Positions 1-11,690 of a stretch of DNA of 64,000 nt are shown here, one piece after another (positions within the stretch are counted from its first letter, which is position 1; each line of letters begins with the position of its first letter). Location of the stretch: positions 6,140,001 to 6,204,000 of the forward strand of contig NC_079880.1 in NCBI RefSeq assembly GCF_029227915.1. The letters are read 5' to 3'. The translations under genes and the position numbers were made by a program. The notes beneath the pieces are model-generated. The model had not been told where the DNA came from. It made no database searches and was given only the letters and a program-made list of their open reading frames with translations. This DNA is from Hydractinia symbiolongicarpus (lineage: Eukaryota; Cnidaria; Hydrozoa; Anthoathecata; Hydractiniidae).

Positions 1-2535
1 CGCGGGTTTTCGTTTGCCGGCGATTAAACTTCTTTTATTCAGCGTCTCATCATAAATGAAAATATCTTTAAATATTACAAGTCTCATTGGCTTTAGTGGT
101 GAAATAATAATTTAAAAAATCGTTCGGGAAATGAGTTTACACCCTGGGTACTTTCTTTGTATACTTTGGACTATACGGGCCGACTCGGGATTTACGGGAA
201 ATCGCAGGTTTTCGTTTGCCGGCGATTAAACTTCTTTTATTCAGCGTCTCATCAAAAATGAAAACATTTTTGAAAACTACAAGTCTCATGCGTTTTAGTG
301 TTGAAAAAATAAATTAAAAAATCGTTCTGGAAATGAGTTTACTCACAGGGTACTTTCTTTGTATACATTCGACTATACGGGCCAAGCCCGGGATTTACGG
401 GAAATCGCGGGTTTTCGTTTGCCGGCGATTAAACCTCTTTCATTAAGCGTCTCATCAAAAATGAAAATATCTTTAAATACTACACTTTCTTTGTATACAT
501 TCGACTATACGGGCCAAGCCCTGGATTTACGGGAAAACGCGGGATTTCGTTTGCCGGCGATTAAACCTCTTTCATTAAGCGTCTCATCAAAAATGAAAAC
601 ATTTTTGAAAACTACATGTCTCATGCGTTTTAGTGGTGAAAAAATAATTTAAAAAATCGTTCGGGAAATGAGTTTACACCCTGGGTACTTTCTTTGTATA
701 CTTTTGACTATACGGGCCGAGTCCAGGATTTACGGGAAATCGCAGGTTTTCGTTTGCCGGCGATTAAACTTCTTTTATTCAGCGTCTCATCAAAAATGAA
801 AACATTTTTGAAAACTACAAGTCTCATACGTTTTAGTGGTGAAAAAATAATTTAAAAATTCGTTCGGGAAATGAGTTTACTCACTGGGTGCTTTCCTTGT
901 ATACTTTTAACTATACGGGCCGAGTCCGGGATTTACGGGAAGTCGCGGGTTTTCGTTTGCCGGCAATTAAACTTCTTTTATTCAGCGTCTCATCAAAAAT
1001 GAAAACATTTTTAAAAACTACAAGTCTCATCGGCTTTAGTGGTGAAATAATAACTTAAAAAATCGTTTGGGAAATGAGTTTACTCCCTGGGTACTTTCTT
1101 TGTATATTTTTGACTATACGGGCCGAGTCCAGGATTTACGGGAAATCGCAGGTTTTTGTTTGCCGGCGATTAAACTTCTTTTATTCAGCGTCTCATCAAA
1201 AATGAAAACATTTTTAAAAACTACAAGTCTCATGCGTTTTAGTGGTGAAAAAGTAATTTAAAAAATCGTTCGGGAAATGAGTTTACTCCCTGGGTACTTT
1301 CTTTGTATACTTTTGACTATACGGGCCGAGTCCGGGATTTACGGGAAATCGCAGGTTTTCGTTTGCCGGCGATTAACCTGCTTTTATTCAGCGTCTCATC
1401 AAAAATGAAAACATTCTTGAAAAATACAAGTCTCATGCGTTTTAGTGGTGAAATAATAATTTAAAAAATCGTTTGGGAAATGAGTTTACTCCCTGGGTAC
1501 TTTCTTTGTATACTTTTGACTATACGGGCCAAGCCCGGGATTTACGGGAAATCGCGGGTTTTTGTTTTCCGGCGATTAAACCTCTTTCATAAAGCGTCTC
1601 ATCAAAAATGAAAACATTTTTGAAAACTACAAGTCTCATGCGTCTTAGTGGTGAAAAAAAATCTTAAAAAATCGTTCGGGAAATGAGTTTACTCCCTGGG
1701 TACTTTCTTTGTACACATTCGACTATACGGGCCAAGCCCCGGATTTACGGGAAAACGCGGGATTTCTTTTGCCGGCGATTAAACATCTTTCATTAAGCGT
1801 CTCATCAAAAATGAAAACATTTTTGAAAACTACATGTCTCATGCGTTTTAGTGGTGAAAAAATAATTTAAAAAATCGTTCGGGAAATGAGTTTACTCCCT
1901 GGGTACTTTCTTTGTATACTTTTGACTATACGGGCCGAGTCCGGGATTTACGGGAAATCGCGGATTTTCGTTTGCCGGCGATTAAACTTTTTTTATTCAG
2001 CGTCCCATCAAATATGAAAATATTTTTGAAAACTACAAGTCTCATGCGTTTAGTGGTAAAAAAATAATATAAAAAATCGTTCGGGAAATGAGTTTACTCC
2101 CTGGGTACTTTCTTTGTATACTTTTGACTATACTGGCCAAGCCCGGGATTTACGGGAAATCGCGGGTTTTCGTTTGCCGGCGATTAAACTTCTTTTATTC
2201 AGCGTCTCATCAAAAATGAAAACATTTTTAAATACTACAAGTCTTATGCGTTTTAGTGGTGAAAAAATAATTTAAAAAATCGTTCTGGAAAGGAGTTTAC
2301 TCCCTAGGTACTTTCTTTGTATACTTTTGACTATACGGGCCGAGTCCGGGATTTAGGGAAATCGCAGGTTTTCGTTTGCCGGCGATTAAACTGCTTTTAT
2401 TCAGCGTCTCATCAAAAATGAAAACATTTTTGAAAACTACAAGTCTCATGTGTTTTAGTGGTGAAAAAATAATTTAAAAAATCGTTCAGGAAATGAGTTT
2501 ACTCCCTAGGTACTTTCTTTGTATACTTTTGACTA
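1..2535 (+). repeat. Satellite array, left arm, forward orientation
   Basis: About 12.5 tandem copies of a roughly 203-bp monomer. Each unit shows in order GAAATGAGTTTAC, CTGGGTACTTTC, TTGTATAC, ACTATACGGGCC, GATTTACGGGAAATCG, TTTGCCGGCGATTAAAC, TTTTATTCAGCGTCTCATC and TTTTAGTGGTGAAA. The strand is set to the direction in which the monomer's 62-64 codon frame reads. Some monomers carry the GTATACATTCGAC and CCAAGCCC variants (about 361, 493 and 1711), which on the other side of the strand switch are seen only far away, beyond about 31.9 kb. There is no non-satellite sequence. The array runs off the left edge of the window. Repeat identity is certain; family and function are unknown. Confidence 0.97.
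361..492 (+). repeat. Shortened satellite monomer (132 bp)
   Basis: The distance between successive GTATACATTCGAC landmarks at 361 and 493 is 132 bp instead of about 203. The unit runs from AATACTACA straight into CTTTCTTTG near 481-485, so about 71 bp are missing: the part with the CTCATGCG, TTTTAGTGGTGAAA and GAAATGAG blocks. The breakpoint shows at most 1 bp of shared sequence, which looks like an end-joining type deletion. Because 132 is a multiple of three, the monomer frame continues across the deletion and gives a 97-codon open frame at 359-652. That frame is a by-product, not a gene. Confidence 0.9.
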
Positions 2536-2548
2536 CAAAGAAAGTACC
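2509..2548. other. Strand-switch (inversion) junction with foldback
   Basis: The array changes orientation between 2535 and 2536. The forward unit ends at TTGACTA and the next base begins CAAAGAAAG of the reverse-complement unit. GGTACTTTCTTTG at 2509-2521 and CAAAGAAAGTACC at 2536-2548 form perfect 13-bp inverted arms around a 14-nt loop (2522-2535). Forward and inverted units share a TA at the join, so microhomology is at most about 2 bp. The flanking arms are not identical: about nine mismatches occur in the first 130 bp. This argues against a simple missed-adapter or foldback read artefact. Confidence 0.93.
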
Positions 2549-5500
2549 CAGGGTGTAAACTCATTTTCCGAACGATTTTTTAAATTATTATTTCACCACT
2601 AAAACGCATGAGACTTGTATTTTTCAAGAATGTTTTCATTTTTGATGAGACGCTGAATAAAAGAAGTTTAATCGCGGGCAAACGAAAACCCGCGATTTCC
2701 CGTAAATCCCGGACTCGGCCCGTATAGTTAAAAGTATACAAGGAAAGCACCCAGTGAGTAAACTCATTTCCCGAACGAATTTTTAAATTATTTTTTCACC
2801 ACTAAAACGTATGAGACTTGTAGTTTTCAAAAATGTTTTCATTTTTGATGAGACGCTGAATAAAAGAAGTTTAATCTCCGGCAAACGAAAACCTGCGATT
2901 TCACGTAAATCCTGGACTCGGCCCGTATAGTCAAAAGTATACAAAGAAAGTACCCAGGGAGTAAACTCATTTCCCAAACGATTTTTTAAATTATTATTTC
3001 ACCACTAAAACGCATGAGACTTGTATTTTTCAAGAATGTTTTCATTTTTGATGAGACGCTGAATAAAAGCAGGTTAATCGCCGGCAAACGAAAACCTGCG
3101 ATTTCCCGTAAATCCCGGACTCGGCCCGTATAGTCAAAAGTATACAAAGAAAGTACCCAGGGAGTAAACTCATTTCCCAAACGATTTTTTAAATTACTTT
3201 TTCACCACTAAAGCCGATGAGACTTGTAGTTTTTAAAAATGTTTTCATTTTTGATGAGACGCTGAATAAAAGAAGTTTAATCGCCGGCAAACGAAAACCT
3301 GCGATTTCCCGTAAATCCTGGACTCGGCCCGTATAGTCAAAAGTATACAAAGAAAGTACCCAGGGTGTAAACTCATTTCCCGAACGATTTTTTAAATTAT
3401 TTTTTCACCACTAAAACGCATGAGACTTGTAGTTTTCAAAAATGTTTTCATTTTTGATGAGACGCTGAATAAAAGAAGTTTAATCGCCGGCAAACGAAAA
3501 CCCGCGATTTCCCGTAAATCCCGGACTCGGCCCGTATAGTTAAAAGTATACAAGGAAAGCACCCAGTGAGTAAACTCATTTCCCGAACGAATTTTTAAAT
3601 TATTTTTTTACCACTAAAACGTATGAGACTTGTAGTTTTCAAAAATGTTTTCATTTTTGATGAGACGCTGAATAAAAGAAGTTTAATCGCCGGCAAACGA
3701 AAACCTGCGATTTCCCGTAAATCCTGGACTCGGCCCGTATAGTCAAAAGTATACAAAGAAAGTACCCAGGGTGTAAACTCATTTCCCGAACGATTTTTTA
3801 AATTATTTTTTCACCACTAAAACGCATGAGACATGTAGTTTTCAAAAATGTTTTCATTTTTGATGAGACGCTGAATAAAAGAAGTTTAATCGCCGGCAAA
3901 CGAAAACCTGCAATTTCCCGTAAATCCCGTACTCGGCCCGTATAGTCAAAAGTATACAAAGAAAGAACCCAGGGAGTAAACTCAATTCCCAAACGATTTT
4001 TTAAATTATTATTTCACCACTAAAGCCCATGAGACTTGTAGTTTTTAAAAATGTTTTCATTTTTGATGAGACGCTGAATAAAAGAAGTTTAATCGCCGGC
4101 AAACGAAAAGCCGCAATTTCCCGTAAATCCCGGTCTCGGCCCGTATAGTCAAAAGTATACAAGGAAAGTACCCAGCGAGTAAACTCATTTCCCTAACGAA
4201 TTTTTAAATTATTTCTTCACCACTAAAACGCATATGACTTGTAGTTTTCAAAAATGTTTTTATTTTTGATGAGAGGCTGAATAAAAGAAGTTTAATCGCC
4301 GGCAAACGAAAACCCGCGATTTCCCGTAAATCCAGGACTCGGCCCGTATAGTTAAAAGTATACAAGGAAAGCACCCAGTGAGTAAACTCATTTCCCGAAC
4401 GAATTTTTAAATTATTTTTTCACCACTAAAACGTATGAGACTTGTAGTTTTTAAAAATGTTTTCATTTTTGATGAGACGCTGAATAAAAGAAGTTTAATC
4501 GCCGGCAAACGAAAACCTGCGATTTCCCGTAAATCCTGGACTCGGCCCGTATAGTCAAAAGTATACAAAGAAAGTACCCAGGGTGTAAACTCATTTCCCG
4601 AACGATTTTTTAAATTATTTTTTCACCACTAAAACTCATGAGACTTGTAGTTTTCAAAAATGTTTTCATTTTTGATGAGACGCTGAATAAAAGAAGTTTA
4701 ATCGCCGGCAAACGAAAACCCGCGATTTCCCGTAAATCCCGGACTCGGCCCGTATAGTTAAAAGTATACAAGGAAAGCACCCAGTGATTAAACTCATTTC
4801 CCGAACGAATTTTTAAATTATTTTTTCACCACTAAAACGTATGAGACTTGTATTTTTCAAAAATGTTTTCATTTTTGATGAGACGCTGAATAAAAGAAGT
4901 TTAATCGCCGGCAAACGAAAACCTGCGATTTCCCGTAAATCCTGGACTCGGCCCGTATAGTCAAAAGTATACAAAGAAAGTACCCAGGGTGTAAACTCAT
5001 TTCCCGAACGATTTTTTAAATTATTTTTTCACCACTAAAACGCATGAGACATGTAGTTTTCAAAATTGTTTTCATTTTTGATGAGACGCTGAATAAAAGA
5101 AGTTTAATCGCCGGCAAACGAAAACCTGCAATTTCCCGTAAATCCCGTACTCGGCCCGTATAGTCAAAAGTATACAAAGAAAGAACCCAGGGAGTAAACT
5201 CAATTCCCAAACGATTTTTTAAATTATTATTTCACCACTAAAGCCCATGAGACTTGTAGTTTTTAAAAATGTTTTCATTTTTGATGAGACGCTGAATAAA
5301 AGAAGTTTAATCGCCGGCAAACGAAAAGCCGCGATTTCCCGTAAATCCCGGACTCGGCCCGTATAGTTAAAAGTATACAAGGAAAGCACCCAGTGAGTAA
5401 ACTCATTTCCCGAACGAATTTTTAAATTATTTTTTCACCACTAAAACGTATGAGACTTGTAGTTTTCAAAAATGTTTTCATTTTTGATGAGACGCTGAAT

Positions 5501-5930
5501 AAAAGAAGTTTAATCGCCGGCAAACGAAAACCTGCGATTTCCCGTAAATCCTGGACTCGGCCCGTATAGTCAAAAGTATACAAAGAAAGTACCCAGGGTG
5601 TAAACTCATTTCCCGAACGATTTTTTAAATTATTTTTTCACCACTAAAACGCATGAGACATGTAGTTTTCAAAAATGTTTTCATTTTTGATGAGACGCTG
5701 AATAAAAGAAGTTTAATCGCCGGCAAACGAAAACCTGCAATTTCCCGTAAATCCCGTACTCGGCCCGTATAGTCAAAAGTATACAAAGAAAGAACCCAGG
5801 GAGTAAACTCAATTCCCAAACGATTTTTTAAATTATTATTTCACCACTAAAGCCCATGAGACTTGTAGTTTTTAAAAATGTTTTCATTTTTGATGAGACG
5901 CTGAATAAAAGAAGTTTAATCGCCGGCAAA
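2536..5930 (-). repeat. Sub-domain with 2-, 3- and 4-monomer spacings
   Basis: A private monomer variant, CAAGGAAAGCACCCAGTGAG followed by AACGAATTTTT and ACGTATGAG, recurs with CAAGG at 2739, 3551, 4363, 4769 and 5378. The spacings are 812, 812, 406 and 609 bp, or 4, 4, 2 and 3 monomers. A second marker, AGACATGTAG with AAGAACCCAGGG and CTCAATTCCC, marks units at about 3.80, 5.02 and 5.63 kb, 1,218 and 609 bp apart. The GTGCTTTCC form of the first marker also appears once in the left arm near 890, linking this domain to the inverted flank. Boundaries are approximate. Confidence 0.75.
3348..3550 (-). repeat. Representative 203-bp monomer with internal dyads
   Basis: One complete unit from CAAAGAAAG at 3348 to the base before the next CAAGGAAAG at 3551, exactly 203 bp. 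It contains a perfect inverted repeat at 3436-3457 (TCAAAAATG, loop TTTT, CATTTTTGA) and a smaller dyad at 3506-3520 (GATTT, loop CCCGT, AAATC). It also holds the palindromes GCCGGC and GTATAC. A and T tracts recur at short intervals in the central third. Other monomers differ mainly by point changes. The coordinates give one phase of the repeat; the choice of start is arbitrary. Confidence 0.9.
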
Positions 5931-8900
5931 CGAAAACCCGCGTTTTCCCGTAAATCCCGGGCTTGGCCCGTATAGTCAAAAGTATACAAAGAAAGTACCC
6001 AGGGAGTAAACTCATTTCCCGAACGATTTTTTATATTATTTTTTTACCACTAAACGCATGAGACTTGTAGTTTTCAAAAATATTTTCATATTTGATGGGA
6101 CGCTGGATAAAAGAAGTTTAATCGCCGGCAAACGAAAACCCGCGATTTCCCGTAAATCCTGGGCTTGGCCCGTATAGTCAAAAGTATACAAAGAAAGTAC
6201 CCAGGGAGTAAACTCATTTCCCGAACGATTTTTAAATTACTTTTTCACCACTAAAACGCATGAGACTTGTAGTTTTTAAAAATGTTTTCATTTTTGATGA
6301 GACGCTGAATAAATGAAGTTTAATCGCCGGCAAACGAAAACCTGCGATTTCCCGTAAATCCTGGACTCGGCCCGTATAGTCAAAAGTATACAAAGAAAGT
6401 ACCCAGGGAGTAAACTCATTTCCCGAACGATTATTTAAATTACTTTTTCACCACTAAAACGCATGAGACTTGTAGTTTTTAAAAATATTTTCATATTTGA
6501 TGGGACTCTGGATAAAAGAAGTTTAATCGCCGGCAAACGAAAATCCGCGATTTCCCGTAAATCCCGGACTCGGCCCGTATAGTCAAAAGTATAGAAAGAA
6601 AGTACCCAGGGAGTAAACTCATTTCCCGAACGATTTTTTAAATTACTTTTTCACCACTAAAACGCATGAGACTTGTAGTTTTCAAAAATGTTTTCATTTT
6701 TGATGAGACGCTGAATAAAAGAAGTTTAATCGCCGGCAAACGAAACCCGCGATTTCCCGTAAATCCCGGGCTTGGCCCGTATAGTCAAAAGTATACAAAG
6801 AAAGTACCCAGGGAGTAAACTCATTTCCCGAACGATTTTTTATATTATTTTTTTACCACTAAACGCATGTGACTTGTAGTTTTCAAAAATATTTTCATAT
6901 TTGATGGAACGCTGGATAAAAGAAGTTTAATCGCCGGCAAACGAAAACCCGCGATTTCCCGTAAATCCCGGGCTTGGCCCGTATAGTCAAAAGTATACAA
7001 AGAAAGTACCCAGGGAGTAAACTCATTTCCCGAACGATTTTTTAAATTACTTTTTCACCACTAAAACGCATGAGACTTGTAGTTTTTAAAAATGTTTTCA
7101 TTTTTGATGAGACGCTGAATAAATGAAGTTTAATCGCCGGCAAACGAAAACCTGCGATTTCCCGTAAATCCTGGACTCGGCCCGTATAGTCAAAAGTATA
7201 CAAAGAAAGTACCCAGGGAGTAAACTCATTTCCCGAACGATTTTTTGTATTATTTTTTTACCACTAAACGCATGAGACTTTTAGTTTTCAGAAATATTTT
7301 CATATTTGATGGGACGCTGAATAAAAGAAGTTTAATCGCAAGCAAACGAAAATCCCCGATTTCCCGTAAATCCCGGACTCGGCCCGTATAGTCAAAAGTA
7401 TACAAAGAAAGTACCCAGGGAGTAAACTCATTTCCCGAACGATTATTTAAATTACTTTTTCACCACTAAAACGCATGAGACTTGTAGTTTTTAAAAATGT
7501 TTTCATTTTTGATGAGACGCTGAATAAATGAAGTTTAATCGCCGGCAAACGAAAACCTGCGATTTCCCGTAAATCCTGGACTCGGCCCGTATAGTCAAAA
7601 GTATACAAAGAAAGTACCCAGGGAGTAAACTCATTTCCCGAACGATTTTTTGTATTATTTTTTTACCACTAAACGCATGAGACTTGTAGTTTTCAAAAAT
7701 ATTTTCATATTTGATGGGACGCTGAATAAAAGAAGTTTAATCGCAAGCAAACGAAAATCCCCGATTTCCCGTAAATCCCGGACTCGGCCCGTATAGTCAA
7801 AAGTATACAAAGAAAGTACCCAGGGAGTAAACTCATTTCCCGAACGATTATTTAAATTACTTTTTCACCACTAAAACGCATGAGACTTGTAGTTTTCAAA
7901 AATGTTTTTATTTTTGATGAGACGCTGAATAAATGAAGTTTAATCGCCGGCAAACGAAAACCTGCGATTTCCCGTAAATCCTGGACTCGGCCCGTATAGT
8001 CAAAAGTATACAAAGAAAGTACCCAGGGAGTAAACTCATTTCCCAAACGATTTTTTAAATTATTATTTCACCACTAAAACGCATGAGACTTGTAGCTTTC
8101 AAAAATATTTTCATATTTGATGGGACGCTGGATAAAAGAAGTTTAATCGCCGGCAAACGAAAATCCGCGATTTCCCGTAAATCCCGGACTCGGCCCGTAT
8201 AGTCAAAACTATACAAAGAAAGTACCCAGGGGGTAAACTCATTTCCCGAACGATTTTTTAAATTAGTTTTTCACCACTAAAGCCCATGAGACTTGTAGTT
8301 TTTAAAAATGTTTTCATTTTTGATGAGACGCTGAATAAATGAAGTTTAATCGCCGGCAAACGAAAACCTGCGATTTCCCGTAAATCCTGGACTCGGCCCG
8401 TATAGTCAAAAGTATACAAAGAAAGTACCCAGGGAGTAAACTCATTTCCCGAACGATTTTTTATATTATTTTTTTACCACTAAACGCATGAGACTTGTAG
8501 TTTTCAAAAATATTTTCATATTTGATGGGACGCTGAATAAAAGAAGTTTAATCGCCGGCAAACGAAAATCACCGATTTCCCGTAAATCCCGGACTCGGCC
8601 CGTATAGTCAAAAGTATACAAAGAAAGTACCCAGGGAGTAAACTCATTTCCCGAACGATTATTTAAATTACTTTTTCACCACTAAAACGCATGAAACTTG
8701 TAGTTTTTAAAAATGTTTTTATTTTGATGAGACGCTGAATAAATGAAGTTTAATCGCCGGCAAACGAAAACCTGCGATTTCCCGTAAATCCTGGACTCGG
8801 CCCGTATAGTCAAAAGTATACAAAGAAAGTACCCAGGGAGTAAACTCATTTCCCAAACGATTTTTTAAATTATTATTTCATCACTAAAACGCATTGGACT

Positions 8901-11690
8901 TGTAGTTTTCAAAAATATTTTCATATTTGATAGGACGCTGGATAAAAGAAGTTTAATCGCCGGCAAACGAAAATCCGCGATTTCCCGTAAGTCCCGGACT
9001 CGGCCCGTATAGTCAAAAGTATACAAAGAAAGTACCCAGGGAGTAACTCATTTCCCGAACAATTTTTTAAATTACTTTTTCACCACTAAAACGCAGGAGA
9101 CTTGTAGTTTTCAAAAATGTTTTCATTTTTGATGAGACGCTGAATAAAAGAAGTTTAATCGCCGGCAAACGAAAACCTGCGATTTCCCGTAAATCCTGGA
9201 CTCGGCCCGTATAGTCAAAAGTATACAAAGAAAGTACCCAGGGAGTAAACTCATTTCCCGAACGATTTTTTATATTATTTTTTTACCACTAAACGCATGA
9301 GACTTGTAGTTTTCAAAAATATTTTCATATTTGATGGGACGCTGAATAAAAGAAGTTTAATCGCCGGCAAACGAAAATCACCGATTTCCCGTAAATCCCG
9401 GACTCGGCCCGTATAGTCAAAAGTATACAAAGAAAGTACCCAGGGAGTAAACTCATTTCCCGAACGATTATTTAAATTACTTTTTCACCACTAAAACGCA
9501 TGAGACTTGTAGTTTTCAAAAAAGTTTTTATTTTTGATGAGACGCTGAATAAATGAAGTTTAATCGCCGGCAAACGAAAACCTGCGATTTCCCGTAAATC
9601 CTGGACTCGGCCCGTATAGTCAAAAGTATACAAAGAAAGTACCCAGGGAGTAAACTCATTTCCCAAACGATTTTTTAAATTATTATTTCACCACTAAAAC
9701 GCATGAGACTTGTAGCTTTCAAAAATACTTTCATATTTGATGGGACGCTGGATAAAAGAAGTTTAATCGCCGGCAAACGAAAACCTGCGATTTCCCGTAA
9801 ATCCTGGACTCGGCCCGTATAGTCAAAAGTATACAAAGAAAGTACCCAGGGAGTAAACTCATTTCCCGAACGATTTTTTATATTATTTTTTTACCACTAA
9901 ACGCATGAGACTTGTAGCTTTCAAAAATACTTTCATATTTGATGGGACGCTGGATAAAAGAAGTTTAATCGCCGGCAAACGAAAATCCGCGATTTCCCGT
10001 AAATCCCGGACTCGGCCCGTATAGTCAAAACTATACAAAGAAAGTACCAAGGGGGTAAACTCATTTCCCGAACGATTTTTTAAATTACTTTTTCACCACT
10101 AAAGCCCATGAGACTTGTAGTTTTTAAAAATGTTTTCATTTTTGATGAGACGCTGAATAAATGAAGTTTAATCGCCGGCAAACGAAAACCTGCGATTTCC
10201 CGTAAATCCTGGACTCGGCCCGTATAGTCAAAAGTATACAAAGAAAGTACCCAGGGAGTAAACTCATTTCCCGAACGATTTTTTATATTATTTTTTTACC
10301 ACTAAACGCATGAGACTTGTAGTTTTCAAAAATATTTTCATATTTGATGGGACGCTGAATAAAAGAAGTTTAATCGCCGGCAAACGAAAATCACCGATTT
10401 CCCGTAAATCCCGGACTCGGCCCGTATAGTCAAAAGTATACAAAGAAAGTACCCAGGGAGTAAACTCATTTCCCGAACGATTATTTAAATTACTTTTTCA
10501 CCACTAAAACGCATGAGACTTGTAGTTTTTAAAAATGTTTTTATTTTGATGAGACGCTGAATAAATGAAGTTTAATCGCCGGCAAACGAAAACCTGCGAT
10601 TTCCCGTAAATCCTGGACTCGGCCCGTATAGTCAAAAGTATACAAAGAAAGTACCCAGGGAGTAAACTCATTTCCCAAACGATTTTTTAAATTATTATTT
10701 CACCACTAAAACGCATTGGACTTGTAGTTTTCAAAAATATTTTCATATTTGATAGGACGCTGGATAAAAGAAGTTTAATCGCCGGCAAACGAAAATCCGC
10801 GATTTCCCGTAAGTCCCGGACTCGGCCCGTATAGTCAAAAGTATACAAAGAAAGTACCCAGGGAGTAACTCATTTCCCGAACGATTTTTTAAATTACTTT
10901 TTCACCACTAAAACGCATGAGACTTGTAGTTTTCAAAAATGTTTTCATTTTTGATGAGACGCTGAATAAAAGAAGTTTAATCGTCGGCGAACGAAAACCT
11001 GCGATTTCCCGTAAATCCTGGACTCGGCCCGTATAGTCAAAAGTATACAAAGAAAGTACCCAGGGAGTAAACTCATTTCCCGAACGATTTTTTATATTAT
11101 TTTTTTACCACTAAACGCATGAGACTTGTAGTTTTCAAAAATATTTTCATATTTGATTGGACGCTGAATAAAAGAAGTTTAATCGCCGGCAAACGAAAAT
11201 CACCGATTTCCCGTAAATCCCGGACTCGGCCCGTATAGTCAAAAGTATACAAAGAAAGTACCCAGGGAGTAAATTCATTTCCCGAACGATTATTTAAATT
11301 ACTTTTTCACCACTAAAACGCATGAGACTTGTAGTTTTTAAAAATGTTTTTATTTTGATGGGACGCTGAATAATTGAAGTTTAATCGCCGGCAAACGAAA
11401 ACCTGCGATTTCCCGTAAATCCTGGACTCGGCCCGTATAGTCAAAAGTATACAAAGAAAGTACCCAGGGAGTAAACTCATTTCCCAAACGATTTTTTAAA
11501 TTATTATTTCACAACTAAAACGCATTGGACTTGTAGTTTTCAAAAATATTTTCATATTTGATAGGACGCTGGATAAAAGAAGTTTAATCTCCGGCAAACG
11601 AAAATCCGCGATTTCCCGTAAGTCCCGGACTCGGCCCGTATAGTCAAAAGTATACAAAGAAAGTACCCAGGGAGTAACTCATTTCCCGAA
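5930..11690 (-). repeat. Sub-domain with 8- and 9-monomer spacings
   Basis: Here 203-bp units alternate irregularly with 202-bp units carrying TATATTATTTTTTTACC and TTTGATGGGACGCTG. Near-identical units at 7852-8046 and 9472-9666 lie 1,620 bp (8 monomers) apart with matching neighbours. A one-base deletion variant GGGAGTAACTC (GTAACTC instead of GTAAACTC) appears at 9041, 10863 and 11672, then at 12280 and 13090 in the next domain. The spacings are 1,822, 809, 608 and 810 bp, or 9, 4, 3 and 4 monomers, so duplicated blocks carried it along. Boundaries are approximate. Confidence 0.7.

Noticed and set aside
361-382. CENP-B box (nTTCGnnnnAnnCGGGn) at ATTCGACTATACGGGCC
   Set aside because: TTCG and CGGG are present, but the spacer is six bases instead of seven, so the essential positions do not align. 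The common form TTTTGACTATACGGG aligns in spacing but lacks two of the nine core bases.
2509-2548. Rho-independent terminator or other functional hairpin at the strand switch
   Set aside because: The stem-loop is the by-product of two repeat arms meeting head to head. It has no adjoining gene, no GC-rich stem and no run of T after it.
2536-2548. Terminal inverted repeat of a transposon at the orientation change
   Set aside because: The inverted similarity continues for kilobases as ordinary monomers. There is no target-site duplication, second end or transposase.
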